Below are positions 34,316-43,673 of a stretch of 64,000 nt of DNA, piece after piece. The stretch's first letter is position 1. Every line of letters begins with the position of its first letter. The notes under the pieces were generated by a model, which worked only from the letters and a program-made list of their open reading frames with translations, ran no database searches and was not told the DNA's origin. The stretch comes from Nonomuraea thailandensis (GTDB taxonomy: Bacteria; Actinomycetota; Actinomycetes; Streptosporangiales; Streptosporangiaceae): contig NZ_JAMZEB010000002.1 of assembly GCF_024172165.1 (NCBI RefSeq), forward strand, positions 1,695,501 through 1,759,500, written 5' to 3'. The position numbers and the translations under genes are program-made.

Positions 34316-36079
34316 GTGGCAGCTCGCGATGATGCTGAGGCTCGAGCCGCGCAGCGCGAACGGGAGGTCGCTGATCTTTCAACACAGGTCTCCTTCCTCC
34401 AGGAGGAGATCACCGCGCTGAGGCGGAAGCTGGCCGAGTCACCCCGTCAGGCCAGGGTCCTCGAAGAGCGTCTCCATGAGGCACAGGCGAATCTCGCGGC
34501 CGTGACAGGCCAGAACGAGCGTCTGGTGGCAACCCTCAAGGAGGCCAGGGACCAAATCGTCGCACTCAAGGAGGAGGTCGACCGGCTGGCGCAGCCGCCA
34601 TCCGGCTTCGGCACCTTCCTCGAGGCCAGAGAAGACGGCACGATCGAGGTGTTCACCGGAGGGCGCAAGCTCCGCGTGAACGTCAGCCCGGCCGTCGACG
34701 TCGACTCGCTGAGGCGTGGCCAGGAGGTCATGCTCAACGAGGCGCTCAACGTGGTCGAAGCACTCGGCTACGAAGAGGTCGGCGAGATCGTGATGCTCAA
34801 GGAACTGCTCGACGAGGGCAAGCGCGCCCTGGTGATCTCGCACGCCGACGAAGAGCGCGTCGTGCGACTGGCCGAGTCGCTGGTCGGCCAGCCCATCAGG
34901 GCAGGAGACTCGCTCCTGCTCGAACCTCGCTCCGGCTACGTCTACGAGCGCATACCCAAGTCCGAAGTCGAAGAGCTCGTGCTCGAAGAGGTCCCCGACA
35001 TCTCCTACGAGGAGATCGGCGGCCTCATGCGGCAGATCGAGCAGATCAGGGACGCCATCGAGCTGCCCTACCTGCACGCCGACCTGTTCCGCGAGCACAA
35101 GCTCCGTCCCCCCAAGGGCGTGCTGCTGTACGGGCCGCCCGGATGCGGCAAGACGCTCATCGCCAAGGCCGTCGCCAACTCCCTGGCCAAGCAGGTCGCG
35201 GAGAAGACCGGCCAGTCCGGCAAGAGCTTCTTCCTCAACATCAAGGGCCCGGAGCTGCTCAACAAGTACGTCGGCGAGACCGAGCGGCACATCCGCCTGG
35301 TCTTCCAGCGGGCCCGCGAGAAGGCCTCAGAGGGCACCCCGGTGATCGTGTTCTTCGACGAGATGGACTCGATCTTCCGGACCCGAGGCTCCGGCGTGTC
35401 CTCCGACGTGGAGAACACCATCGTCCCCCAGCTGCTCTCGGAGATCGACGGCGTCGAGGGCCTGGAGAACGTCATCGTCATCGGCGCCTCCAACCGCGAG
35501 GACATGATCGACCCGGCGATCCTGCGGCCCGGCCGCCTGGACGTCAAGATCAAGATCGAGCGGCCGGACGCCGAGGCGGCCAAGGACATCTTCTCCAAGT
35601 ACCTCGTCTCCGACCTGCCCCTGCATCCCGATGACCTCGCGGAGCACTCCGACTCCCGCGCGGCCACCATCCAGGGCATGATCCAGAGCGTCGTCGAGCG
35701 CATGTACACCGAGAGCGAAGAGAACCGCTTCCTCGAGGTGACCTACGCCAACGGCGACAAGGAAGTCCTCTACTTCAAGGACTTCAACTCCGGCGCGATG
35801 ATCCAGAACATCGTCGACCGGGGCAAGAAGATGGCCATCAAGCAGTTCCTCGAAAGCGGCCAGAAGGGCCTGCGGGTGCAGCACCTGCTCTCGGCCTGCG
35901 TGGACGAGTTCTCCGAGAACGAGGACCTGCCCAACACCACCAACCCCGACGACTGGGCCCGCATCTCCGGCAAGAAGGGCGAGCGGATCGTCTACATCCG
36001 CACGCTCGTCTCCGGCAAGCAGGGCACCGAAGCCGGCCGGTCCATCGACACCGTCGCCAACACCGGCCAGTACCTGTAA
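34316..36079 (+). CDS. mpa: Proteasome-associated AAA+ ATPase (Mpa/ARC)
   Basis: This 587-aa protein starts at GTG 34316 behind AAGGAGGTGA. Residues 10-92 form the coiled coil that captures Pup. Two OB folds (about 97-235) make the inter-domain ring. The AAA module has Walker A GPPGCGKT (273-280) and Walker [11 protein letters not shown] (343-352). The C-terminus ends in QYL, the penultimate-Tyr motif that docks into the 20S alpha ring and opens its gate. It unfolds pupylated proteins for PrcBA. The spacer upstream is A+T-rich; the RBS is unusually strong. Confidence 0.98.
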   Translation: MAARDDAEARAAQREREVADLSTQVSFLQEEITALRRKLAESPRQARVLEERLHEAQANLAAVTGQNERLVATLKEARDQIVALKEEVDRLAQPPSGFGTFLEAREDGTIEVFTGGRKLRVNVSPAVDVDSLRRGQEVMLNEALNVVEALGYEEVGEIVMLKELLDEGKRALVISHADEERVVRLAESLVGQPIRAGDSLLLEPRSGYVYERIPKSEVEELVLEEVPDISYEEIGGLMRQIEQIRDAIELPYLHADLFREHKLRPPKGVLLYGPPGCGKTLIAKAVANSLAKQVAEKTGQSGKSFFLNIKGPELLNKYVGETERHIRLVFQRAREKASEGTPVIVFFDEMDSIFRTRGSGVSSDVENTIVPQLLSEIDGVEGLENVIVIGASNREDMIDPAILRPGRLDVKIKIERPDAEAAKDIFSKYLVSDLPLHPDDLAEHSDSRAATIQGMIQSVVERMYTESEENRFLEVTYANGDKEVLYFKDFNSGAMIQNIVDRGKKMAIKQFLESGQKGLRVQHLLSACVDEFSENEDLPNTTNPDDWARISGKKGERIVYIRTLVSGKQGTEAGRSIDTVANTGQYL

Positions 36080-36089
36080 ACCCCTGGAC

Positions 36090-36125
36090 GGCAGGGCCGA
36101 GCGGGACTCCCCGCCCGGCCCTGCC
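36090..36125 (+). terminator. Terminator hairpin after mpa
   Basis: GGCAGGGCCG+GCGGG pairs with CCCGC+CGGCCCTGCC (36090-36125), with one A/C mismatch and a 4-nt loop. It begins 11 nt after the mpa stop. It separates mpa from the inserted hypF block. Confidence 0.65.
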
Positions 36126-36237
36126 GCCTGTCCGGGCCCGTCCGCCGCCACGCCCGGCGACCGCGAGGACCCGCCGAACGTGCGGCGACACGGCCGATAC
36201 GCATGCACACCTCCCCGATGAGGCGCACACTGGCCCT

Positions 36238-38565
36238 GTGACCACGTTCAAACGAGTAGACGTGCACGTCGAAGGCATCGTCCAAGGGGTCGGCTTCCGG
36301 CCCTTCGTCTACTCGCTCGCCAACCGGCTCGGCCTCGCCGGACGCGTGCACAACGACGTCAACGGCGTCCACATCGAGGTCGAAGGAGCACTCGCCGGCG
36401 TCGAGGAGTTCCTCACCGCGCTCGAACGCGACGCCCCCGCCCTGTCCGCCATCGAACGCGTCACCGTCGTCAGCGGCGAGCCCGCCGGCCACCGCGGTTT
36501 CACCATCGCCACCAGCGACCCCGCAGGCCCCCGCCGTGCCCTCGTCTCCGCCGACACCGCCACCTGCGACGACTGCCTGCGCGAGCTCGCCGACCCGGCC
36601 GACCGCCGCCACCGCTACCCGTTCATCAACTGCACCAACTGCGGCCCCCGCTTCACCATCGTCCGCGGCGTTCCCTACGACCGGCCCACGACCACCATGG
36701 CCGCCTTCGGCATGTGCGACGACTGCGCCCGCGAGTACCACGACCCCGGCGACCGCCGCTACCACGCCCAGCCCACCTGCTGCCCGGCCTGCGGGCCCCG
36801 GCTCAGCCTGCGCGACCCGCGCGGCACCGAGCTGTGCGGCGACCCCATCGCCTGCGCCGCCGTCCTGCTGCGGGCCGGCCGCGTCGTCGCCGTCAAGGGC
36901 CTCGGCGGCTACCACCTCGCCGTCACCGCCTCCGACGAACGCGCCGCCGCCGCCCTGCGCGGCCGCAAGCACCGAGAGGAAAAGCCGTTCGCCGTCATGG
37001 CCGCCGACCTCGCCCAGGCCCGCCTGCTCGCCGAGATCGACGACACCGCCGCCGCGCTCCTCACCGGCCGCGCCCGCCCCATCGTGCTGCTGCCCCGCCG
37101 CGACGCCGCCCCCGCCGGCGTCCCCACAGGCGCTCCCGCGGGCCCGCTCGCCGTCGCCCCGTCCGTCGTCCCGTCCGTCGCCCCGTCCGTCGCGCCGGGC
37201 AACCGCAGCCTCGGCCTCATGCTGCCCTACACCGCCCTGCACCACCTCCTGCTCGCCGAGCTCGCCGAACCGATCGTCCTGACCAGCGGCAACGTCTCCG
37301 ACGAACCCATCGCGTACGAGGACGACGACGCGCTCACCCGCCTCGGCGGCATCGCCGACGCCTTCCTCACCCACGACCGCGCCATCCACCAGCGCACCGA
37401 CGACTCCGTGATCCGCCCCCTGCCCGGCGCCATCACCATGCTGCGCCGCGCCCGCGGCTACGCCCCCGAGCCGCTCGCCCTGCGCCGGCCCGTCTCCGCA
37501 CCCGTCCTGGCCTGCGGCGCCGAGCTCAAGAGCACCTTCTGCCTGGCCCAAGGGCGGCGCGCGTTCGTCTCCCAGCACATCGGCGACCTGGAGAACCACG
37601 ACACCCTGCGCGCCTTCGCGGAGAGCATCGACCACTACTGCCGCCTGTTCGGCATCCGCCCGGAGATCGTCGCCCACGACCTGCACCCCGGCTACCTCTC
37701 CACCAGGCACGCCCTGGAGATCACCGGCGTCGAACACGTCGGCGTCCAGCACCACCACGCCCACATCGCCGCCTGCCTGGCCGACAACGGTGACCCGGGG
37801 CCCGTGATCGGCGTCGCCTTCGACGGGCTCGGCCACGGCGCCGACGGCACCCTGTGGGGCGGCGAGTTCCTCCGCGCCGACCTGGCCGGCTACGAACGCC
37901 TCGGCCACCTCGCCCAGGTGCCCATGCCCGGCGGCGCCGCCGCCATCAGGCAGCCCTGGCGCATGACCGCCGCCTACCTGCGCGACGACCACCCCGGGCT
38001 CGACGTCGCCCGGCGCAACGCCGAACGCTGGGACGACGCCCTCCACCTCGCCGCCACCGGGCTCGACTCGCCGCTCACCTCCAGCGCCGGCCGCCTGTTC
38101 GACGCCGTCGCGGCGCTGCTCGGCGTCCGCGACAAGATCACCTACGACGGGCAGGCCGCCATCGAGCTCGAACAGCGCGCCGAGCCCGCCGAAACCGGCG
38201 CCTACCCCGCCGCCGTCACCACCCCCGCCTCCGGCCCCCTGATCGTCGAAGGCGGCGACCTCGTCCGCGCCGCCGCCGCCGACCTCTCCGCGGGCGCCGA
38301 TCCCGGCGTCATCGCCGGCCGCTTCCACAACGGCGTCGCCGCCGCCATCACCCGCACCTGCGTCGCCCTCCGGCAGAGCACCGGCCTGACCGCCGTCGCC
38401 CTCTCGGGCGGCGTCTTCCAGAACGCCCTCCTGCTCGACCGCACCGTCCAGCGGCTGCGCGCGGCCGGCTTCCGGGTGCTCAAGCACGTACGCGTGCCGC
38501 CCAACGACGGCGGCCTCAGCCTCGGCCAGGCCTCCGTCGCTGCGGCCACCCGCGACCGCACGTAA
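36238..38565 (+). CDS. hypF: [NiFe]-hydrogenase maturation carbamoyltransferase HypF
   Basis: This 775-aa protein has an acylphosphatase domain (1-90, VEGIVQGVGFRPFVY). Two zinc fingers of the form C-x2-C-x18-C-x2-C follow (CDDC...CTNC and CDDC...CPAC). A YrdC-like domain (about 195-390) comes next, then a Kae1-like carbamoyltransferase domain (about 410-770) with VQHHHAHIAAC. HypF uses carbamoyl phosphate and ATP to start CN ligand synthesis for NiFe hydrogenase, passing carbamoyl to HypE. No hydrogenase or other hyp gene is in the window. The YrdC domain contains a 12-bp tandem repeat (37153-37200). The start GTG lacks an RBS and may be leaderless (CACACT 6 nt upstream). Confidence 0.95.
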   Translation: MTTFKRVDVHVEGIVQGVGFRPFVYSLANRLGLAGRVHNDVNGVHIEVEGALAGVEEFLTALERDAPALSAIERVTVVSGEPAGHRGFTIATSDPAGPRRALVSADTATCDDCLRELADPADRRHRYPFINCTNCGPRFTIVRGVPYDRPTTTMAAFGMCDDCAREYHDPGDRRYHAQPTCCPACGPRLSLRDPRGTELCGDPIACAAVLLRAGRVVAVKGLGGYHLAVTASDERAAAALRGRKHREEKPFAVMAADLAQARLLAEIDDTAAALLTGRARPIVLLPRRDAAPAGVPTGAPAGPLAVAPSVVPSVAPSVAPGNRSLGLMLPYTALHHLLLAELAEPIVLTSGNVSDEPIAYEDDDALTRLGGIADAFLTHDRAIHQRTDDSVIRPLPGAITMLRRARGYAPEPLALRRPVSAPVLACGAELKSTFCLAQGRRAFVSQHIGDLENHDTLRAFAESIDHYCRLFGIRPEIVAHDLHPGYLSTRHALEITGVEHVGVQHHHAHIAACLADNGDPGPVIGVAFDGLGHGADGTLWGGEFLRADLAGYERLGHLAQVPMPGGAAAIRQPWRMTAAYLRDDHPGLDVARRNAERWDDALHLAATGLDSPLTSSAGRLFDAVAALLGVRDKITYDGQAAIELEQRAEPAETGAYPAAVTTPASGPLIVEGGDLVRAAAADLSAGADPGVIAGRFHNGVAAAITRTCVALRQSTGLTAVALSGGVFQNALLLDRTVQRLRAAGFRVLKHVRVPPNDGGLSLGQASVAAATRDRT
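37153..37200 (+). repeat. In-frame 12-bp tandem repeat inside hypF
   Basis: Units GTCGCCCCGTCC / GTCGTCCCGTCC / GTCGCCCCGTCC plus a diverged fourth encode V(A/V)PS repeats. They insert a flexible loop between LPRRDAAPAG and NRSLGLMLPYT of the YrdC-like domain. Confidence 0.75.
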
Positions 38566-38860
38566 CGGCCCGGCCCTCCGGACGGGGGCGAGGCCACCGG
38601 CCTGCTCTCGACCGCCTCGCTCGCCCCCGAGCGGTGGCTCGTCGGTGCGCACGAGCGAGGCGGCCCTGCGCGAGGCCCTCGCCTTGCGGGCGTGGCGCAG
38701 ATTGCTCACGTGGCAGGTCGCTCACGTGGTGCGGGTTGCCGCGTGGCGCGGATGGCGTGCGGCGCGGATGGCGCGTGGCGACGGTGGCCGCTCCCGCTCG
38801 TCCGCGCGACCCGGTGCGGCGCTGCGGTTCGCCGTCCCCGGTGGGCGGCAGGACCGCGCC
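38566..38860. other. Intergenic region between hypF and dpaL
   Basis: About 295 bp without a recognisable gene. Overlapping open frames are compositionally driven. The last bases carry the dpaL -10 box. Confidence 0.5.
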
Positions 38861-38866
38861 TAGCAT
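38861..38866 (+). promoter_or_regulatory. -10 box for leaderless dpaL
   Basis: TAGCAT is 7 nt before ATG 38874. This selects that ATG over the in-frame ATG at 38865, which overlaps the box. Confidence 0.5.
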
Positions 38867-38873
38867 GGCGATC

Positions 38874-39953
38874 ATGGAATACCTCAACCCGGCCCGCACC
38901 CCGTACACCGAGCACGACCGCGCGCTCATCGGCGTCGAGCACGCCCGCCAGGCCCGCGCCCGCTTCGCGCGCCACCCCGACTACCGGCCCACGCCCGTCC
39001 ACGCCGTCCCCGGCCTCGGCGGGGCCGGCGTCGCCTACGTCAAGGACGAGAGCGGCCGCATGCGGCTGGGCAGCTTCAAGGCGCTCGGCGGCGCGTACGC
39101 CGTGCACCTGCTCGCCGAACGCGAAGGCGGCGGCGCGCCGTTCGTCTGCGCCAGCGCCGGCAACCACGGCATCTCCGTCGCCGCCGGCGCGGCGGAGGTG
39201 GGCGTGCCGTGCGTCGTCCACCTCAGCGAAGGCGTGCCCGAGGCGTTCGCGCAACGGCTGCGCGCGCTCGGCGCCGAGGTGCGGCGCGCCGGGCACGACT
39301 ACGAGGCGAGCATGACCGCCGCGATGGCCGACGCCCAGGAGCACGGCTGGCGCCTGGTGGCCGACACCTCGTGGGACGGCTATACCGGCGTCCCCCTGGA
39401 CGTCATGCGCGGCTACAGCGTCCTGTTCGACGAACTGTCCGACCCCGGCGCGTTCCCGCCCGCAGAAGAGCCCACAGAGGCTGATAGCGGGCATCAGGCG
39501 ACGGGGCCCACCCACGTGTTCGTCCAGGCCGGCGTCGGCGGGCTCGCCGCCGCCGCGGCCGGATACGTACGCGACCGGTGGGGCGAGCGGCCCAGGATCG
39601 TCGTCGTCGAGCCGGACGGCGCCCCCTGCCTTCTCGAGAGCGCCCGCGCCGGCGGGCCCGTCCGCGTCAGCGGCCACCCCACCACCCTCGGCCGGCTCGA
39701 CTGCCGCGAGCCCTCCCTCCTGGCCCACCGCCTCCTGTCCCACCTGGCCGACCTCTACCTCACCATCAGCGACGAGCAGGCCGCCGCGGCCACCAGCCTG
39801 CTCGCCGCCCACGGCGTCCGCCTGTCCGACTGCGGCGCCGCCGGAGCCGCCGGGCTGCTCGCCCTCACCCCCGGCGCCCGTGAACGGCTCGGCCTCGACC
39901 ACACCGCACGCGTGTTGCTCGTGGGAACAGAAGGACCCGTGGAACCAAAGTGA
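38874..39953 (+). CDS. dpaL: Diaminopropionate ammonia-lyase-like PLP enzyme
   Basis: This 359-aa fold-type II PLP protein has Schiff-base K69 in RLGSFKALGGAYAV, the hallmark of the diaminopropionate ammonia-lyase branch. The phosphate-binding and substrate loops SAGNHGISVAAGA and QAGVGGLAAAAAGYV are present. The family converts 2,3-diaminopropionate to pyruvate plus ammonia; threonine dehydratase-like activity on other amino acids is possible. It is somewhat shorter than E. coli YgeX. It lies in the block between mpa and dop. Confidence 0.82.
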   Translation: MEYLNPARTPYTEHDRALIGVEHARQARARFARHPDYRPTPVHAVPGLGGAGVAYVKDESGRMRLGSFKALGGAYAVHLLAEREGGGAPFVCASAGNHGISVAAGAAEVGVPCVVHLSEGVPEAFAQRLRALGAEVRRAGHDYEASMTAAMADAQEHGWRLVADTSWDGYTGVPLDVMRGYSVLFDELSDPGAFPPAEEPTEADSGHQATGPTHVFVQAGVGGLAAAAAGYVRDRWGERPRIVVVEPDGAPCLLESARAGGPVRVSGHPTTLGRLDCREPSLLAHRLLSHLADLYLTISDEQAAAATSLLAAHGVRLSDCGAAGAAGLLALTPGARERLGLDHTARVLLVGTEGPVEPK

Positions 39954-39974
39954 TCAGAGTGACGTCAAAGGGGC

Positions 39975-41123
39975 GTGCAACCACCCAACCGGTCCCGATC
40001 CAGACACGCCCGCGGAGACGGCCGGTTGGCCGAGCTCGACCTCCTGCGGTTCCTCGCCGCCCTCGCCGTCGTGGCCTTCCACTACCTGGTCGCCTACGCC
40101 TCCGTCTGGGGAGACCGGCCCGCCGAGCTGTTCCCCGCGCTGGCGCCCATCGCCGGGCTCGGCATCCTCGGCGTCGAGCTGTTCTTCATCATCAGCGGCT
40201 TCGTCATCCTCATGACCGTGTGGGGGCGCGGGCTCGGCGCGTTCGCCCGCTCCCGGCTCGTCCGCCTCTACCCCGCGTACTGGCTCAGCCTGGCCGCCAT
40301 CGCCGCCCTCTACGCACTCACCGGCGCCAAGGCGCTCGACCCAAAACTTTCCCCAGGTGAATACCTGCTGAACGCCAGCATGTTCCAGCGGCTGTTCAAG
40401 GTCACCGACGCCAGCGGCGTCTACTGGTCGCTCTGGGCGGAGCTCCGCTTCTACCTGCTGATCGCCATCCTCGTGATCATCGGCGTCACGCGCGGGCGCG
40501 TCCTGACCTTCTGCGGTATCTGGCTCGCCGCCGCCCTCGGCGTCAAACTCCTCGAGGACAACGACCTCGCCGTGCCCGAGCTCGTCCGCGAGATCGTCAT
40601 GCCCGGCTACGCCGGGTACTTCGTCGCCGGCATGGCCCTCTACCTCGTGCACAAGCGCGGCGGCGGCTGGCTGCCCTGGCTCTACATCGCCGTCTCCTAC
40701 GGGCTTTCCCTCCACTCGGCCCTCGGCCGCGTGCACGGCCGCATCGAGCTCGCCGGGTTCAAGAACATGCCCGTCACCGACCTCAGCGTGATCATCACCC
40801 TGACGCTGATCTTCGCCGTGATGGCCCTCATGGCACTCGGGATGTTGCGGATGCGAAGCTCGCGGATCCTGACCGCGCTCGGCGGCACCACATACCCGCT
40901 TTACCTCTTCCATAGCGTCATCGCCGTGGCCCTCATCCCGCTGCTCACCGGCGACCTGCCCCCCTGGGCCGTCGCCACGATCACGACACTCGTGTCGATT
41001 CTCGTGTCGTATTTGGTCTACTCCTTTGCCGAACGCCCCATCCAGCGGCTACTCAAGCCCCGCAGACCTACACAAACCACATCAGCTCCCGCCGTACAGA
41101 TGGAAAAGACGTCGGTGCCATAA
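39975..41123 (+). CDS. Membrane acyltransferase (acyltransferase 3 family)
   Basis: This 382-aa protein has about ten TM helices. The conserved start LAELDLLRFLAALAVVAFHY contains R25 and H36. FFIISGFVI and RLVRLYPAYWLS are further family landmarks. Such OafA/NodX-like proteins O-acylate sugars of surface polymers, lipids or antibiotics. GTG 39975 follows AAAGGGGC, 21 nt after dpaL. A link to the carbamoyl/glycan genes at the window's left edge is not supported. Confidence 0.88.
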   Translation: MQPPNRSRSRHARGDGRLAELDLLRFLAALAVVAFHYLVAYASVWGDRPAELFPALAPIAGLGILGVELFFIISGFVILMTVWGRGLGAFARSRLVRLYPAYWLSLAAIAALYALTGAKALDPKLSPGEYLLNASMFQRLFKVTDASGVYWSLWAELRFYLLIAILVIIGVTRGRVLTFCGIWLAAALGVKLLEDNDLAVPELVREIVMPGYAGYFVAGMALYLVHKRGGGWLPWLYIAVSYGLSLHSALGRVHGRIELAGFKNMPVTDLSVIITLTLIFAVMALMALGMLRMRSSRILTALGGTTYPLYLFHSVIAVALIPLLTGDLPPWAVATITTLVSILVSYLVYSFAERPIQRLLKPRRPTQTTSAPAVQMEKTSVP

Positions 41124-41209
41124 CTCTGTGGCCCTGGGGCACTGTGAAGGGCATAGGCTCGGGCATATAAACGGCGGATAGACAGACCCGGACGAACAGA
41201 GGGTGTTGC

Positions 41210-42724
41210 ATGACGGTGCGTCGGGTGATGGGCATCGAGACCGAGTACGGCATCTCCGTACCCGGCCAGCCAGGCGCCAACGCGATGGTGACCTCCTCAC
41301 AGGTCGTGAACGCCTACCTGGCCGCCTCGGCGGCCCGCGCGCGCAGAGCACGGTGGGACTTCGAGGAGGAGAACCCGCTCCGCGACGCGCGCGGCTTCGA
41401 CCTGGCCAGGGAGGTGGCGGACCCCAGCCAGCTCACCGACGAGGATCTCGGCCTGGCCAACGTCATCCTCACCAACGGAGCCAGGCTCTACGTCGACCAC
41501 GCCCACCCCGAATACAGCTCGCCCGAGTGCACCAACCCCCGGGCAGCCGTCATCTGGGACAAAGCCGGCGAACGAGTGATGTACGACGCCGCCACCCGCG
41601 CGTCCGCCATCCCCTCCAACGCCCCCATCCAGCTCTACAAGAACAACACCGACGCCAAGGGCGCCTCCTACGGCTGCCACGAGAACTACCTCATGCGGCG
41701 CGCCACCCCCTTCGCCGACATCGTCAGGCACCTCACCCCCTTCTTCGTCTCGCGGCAGGTCGTCGTCGGCGCCGGCAAGGTCGGCATCGGCCAGGACTCC
41801 CGCGGCGAAGGCTTCCAGATCAGCCAGCGCGCCGACTTCTTCGAAGTCGAAGTAGGCCTGGAGACCACGCTCAAGCGGCCCATCATCAACACCCGCGACG
41901 AACCCCACGCGGACCCCGAGAAGTACCGCCGCCTCCACGTGATCATCGGCGACGCCAACATGTCCGAGATCTCCACCTACCTGAAGCTCGGCACCACCGC
42001 TCTCGTCCTGGCGATGATCGAAGAAGGCTTCCTGACCCGCGACCTGGCCGTCGAGAACCCCGTGCAGGCCCTGCGGGCCGTCTCCCACGACCCCTCCTGC
42101 CGCTACGAGATCGCCATGCGCGACGGCCGTAAGCTCACCGCCGTCCAGCTCCAGATGGAATACCTCGAGCAAGCCCGCAAGTACGTCGAAGAGCGCGGCA
42201 CCGCCCAGGACGAGATGAACAAGGACATCCTCGACCGCTGGGAATCCGTCCTCACCCGCCTCGCGGAAGACCCCATGCAGCTCGCCCGCGAGCTCGACTG
42301 GGTCGCCAAGCTCGAGCTGCTCGAGGGCTACCGCAGCCGCGACGGCCTCACCTGGTCCCACCCCCGCCTCCAGCTCGTCGACCTGCAGTACTCCGACATC
42401 CGCCCCGACCGCGGCCTCTACAACCGCCTCGTCGCCCGCGGACGCATGCAACGACTCGTCACCGAGGACGAAGTCCAGCGCGCCGTCGAGAGCCCGCCCA
42501 CCGACACCCGCGCCTACTTCCGCGGACGCTGCCTGAGCCAGTACAGCGAATCCGTCGCCGCGGCCTCCTGGGACTCCGTCATCTTCGACATCCCCGGCCG
42601 CGAATCGCTCCAGCGCGTCCCGACCCTCGAACCGCTGCGCGGCACCAAGGCCCACGTCGGCGAGCTCTTCGACCGCTGCAACACCGCCGCGGACCTCGTC
42701 TCCGCGCTCACCGGCGGCGAGTGA
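41210..42724 (+). CDS. dop: Depupylase/deamidase of Pup
   Basis: This 504-aa member of the carboxylate-amine ligase-like family begins [14 protein letters not shown]10 and E12 are metal ligands. The Dop-specific insert follows ([21 protein letters not shown]). Conserved [27 protein letters not shown] and [15 protein letters not shown] complete the nucleotide site. Dop removes Pup from substrates and, where Pup ends in Gln, deamidates it. Here Pup ends in Glu, so depupylation should be its essential role. It lies 582 bp upstream of pup. Confidence 0.97.
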   Translation: MTVRRVMGIETEYGISVPGQPGANAMVTSSQVVNAYLAASAARARRARWDFEEENPLRDARGFDLAREVADPSQLTDEDLGLANVILTNGARLYVDHAHPEYSSPECTNPRAAVIWDKAGERVMYDAATRASAIPSNAPIQLYKNNTDAKGASYGCHENYLMRRATPFADIVRHLTPFFVSRQVVVGAGKVGIGQDSRGEGFQISQRADFFEVEVGLETTLKRPIINTRDEPHADPEKYRRLHVIIGDANMSEISTYLKLGTTALVLAMIEEGFLTRDLAVENPVQALRAVSHDPSCRYEIAMRDGRKLTAVQLQMEYLEQARKYVEERGTAQDEMNKDILDRWESVLTRLAEDPMQLARELDWVAKLELLEGYRSRDGLTWSHPRLQLVDLQYSDIRPDRGLYNRLVARGRMQRLVTEDEVQRAVESPPTDTRAYFRGRCLSQYSESVAAASWDSVIFDIPGRESLQRVPTLEPLRGTKAHVGELFDRCNTAADLVSALTGGE

Positions 42725-42741
42725 CCCACCTGGCAGGCGCG

Positions 42742-42772
42742 GGATCGGCCCCTCACAACAGGAGGCCGATCC
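42742..42772. terminator. Bidirectional terminator candidate after dop
   Basis: GGATCGGCC (42742-42750) pairs with GGCCGATCC (42764-42772), loop 13 nt. It lies between dop and the convergent membrane-protein gene, whose stop is inside the loop. Confidence 0.5.
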
Positions 42773-43160
42773 CCAGCATCAGCGTGCCCGCCGCCAGGCA
42801 GACCCCGCCCGCCACCGTCAGGTAGATGAGCTTGTTCGGCTTCGTGTCACCCGGGCGTACCACCGACAGGAAGAAGCCCAGCGGCATCAGGATCGGCGCC
42901 GCCACGATCAGCGTCCGCGTGAGCGCCTTCAGCGCGTCCGGCAGGCCCGACTGATCCACGTACAGCATCGCCACCAGCGCGAACAGCACCAGCACGCCCG
43001 CGTGCGCGTGCCCCGCCCGCCACAGGCCGCGGCGGACCGGGTTGTCCAGGTAGCCGGGGACGTTCTTCATCAGGGCCGACAGCAGCGTCACGCCGCCGTA
43101 GGCCACGCCGGGGACTGTGATGAGGAGCACACCCGCGGTGCTCAAGGACGAAGGGGACAT
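42753..43160 (-). CDS. Four-TM membrane protein of unknown function, between dop and pup
   Basis: This 135-aa protein starts at ATG 43158-43160 behind AGAGGAGG. Hydrophobic segments lie at about 8-30, 53-66, 81-100 and 112-134. The HAHAGVLVLFAL motif in TM2 has conserved-looking His residues. I do not know the family. It is antisense to the dop-pup direction and so breaks the usual dop-pup adjacency. A palindrome in its promoter suggests dedicated regulation. Confidence 0.72.
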   Translation of the reverse strand: MSPSSLSTAGVLLITVPGVAYGGVTLLSALMKNVPGYLDNPVRRGLWRAGHAHAGVLVLFALVAMLYVDQSGLPDALKALTRTLIVAAPILMPLGFFLSVVRPGDTKPNKLIYLTVAGGVCLAAGTLMLGIGLLL

Positions 43161-43192
43161 CTGAACCTCCTCTGGGTACGGGGATTCATTGT

Positions 43193-43211
43193 TAGATAGG
43201 AATGCTATCTA
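43193..43211. promoter_or_regulatory. Operator-like inverted repeat between the membrane-protein gene and pup
   Basis: TAGATAG (43193-43199) and CTATCTA (43205-43211) flank GAATG. The A+T-rich site is unlike its surroundings and overlaps the probable promoter of the minus-strand gene. It could also affect pup, 95 bp away. Confidence 0.5.
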
Positions 43212-43305
43212 GTCAACCCCGCAAGATCGCTGGGCGTTCGGCGCGAAATGTCGGCTCGTTCGGGGAAGATATGCCTAGAGGCAGTCCCCCAAGCGGAGGT
43301 AGGAC

Positions 43306-43515
43306 ATGGCAACCAAGGACACCGGTGGTCAGAAGCAGACCGGGCGGCGCGAGTCCGAAGTCGAGGAGACCGAGGCGTCGGCGGCGCCGGACGTCCAGGA
43401 GCGGCAGGAGAAGCTCACGGACGATGTCGACGCGATTCTGGACGAGATCGACGAAGTTCTCGAAGAGAACGCGGAGGAGTTCGTGCGCAGCTACGTCCAG
43501 AAGGGCGGAGAGTAG
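43306..43515 (+). CDS. pup: Prokaryotic ubiquitin-like protein Pup
   Basis: This 69-aa protein starts at ATG 43306 behind GGAGGT. The disordered acidic N-terminus is followed by a helical region (about 33-60, KLTDDVDAILDEIDEVLEEN) that binds the Mpa coiled coil. The C-terminus is VQKGGE. The terminal Glu69 can be ligated directly by PafA to substrate lysines; mycobacterial and many actinomycete Pups end in Gln and need deamidation first. The downstream neighbour is a decayed endonuclease VII fragment instead of prcB. Confidence 0.98.
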   Translation: MATKDTGGQKQTGRRESEVEETEASAAPDVQERQEKLTDDVDAILDEIDEVLEENAEEFVRSYVQKGGE

Positions 43516-43569
43516 AGCAAAACGGCCGAGGGGAATCGGGTGGAATCGCCCGCCGATGTGAAGAGGACG

Positions 43570-43673
43570 GCTCCGCGCGCATGCTCGCCCGTCAGGGCGG
43601 GCTCTGCGCCGTCCGGCAGGTCGTCCCGGGCACATTCGCGGATCACTGTCACGCGACCGGGCAGGTGCGGGGC
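43570..43673 (+). pseudogene. Remnant of an endonuclease VII (HNH/ββα-metal) gene
   Basis: Reading frame 3 (ATG at 43581) gives MLARQGGLCAVRQVV and, a few residues on, DHCHATGQVRG. The DHCHATG-x-VRG string is the hallmark of recombination endonuclease VII-like proteins. A CxxC normally precedes it, and LCxxCN follows it. Here the second Cys of the first pair is Arg (CAVR) and the trailing CxxC is absent. No upstream start with RBS exists and the frame simply runs into noncoding DNA. I recall an endonuclease VII-domain gene between pup and prcB in streptomycetes, which would explain the position. Confidence 0.65.

Noticed and set aside
35992..38709. A 905-codon minus-strand frame opposite hypF
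   Set aside because: Composition is almost only Gly, Ala, Val and Asp/Glu with no domain; HypF on the plus strand explains the region.
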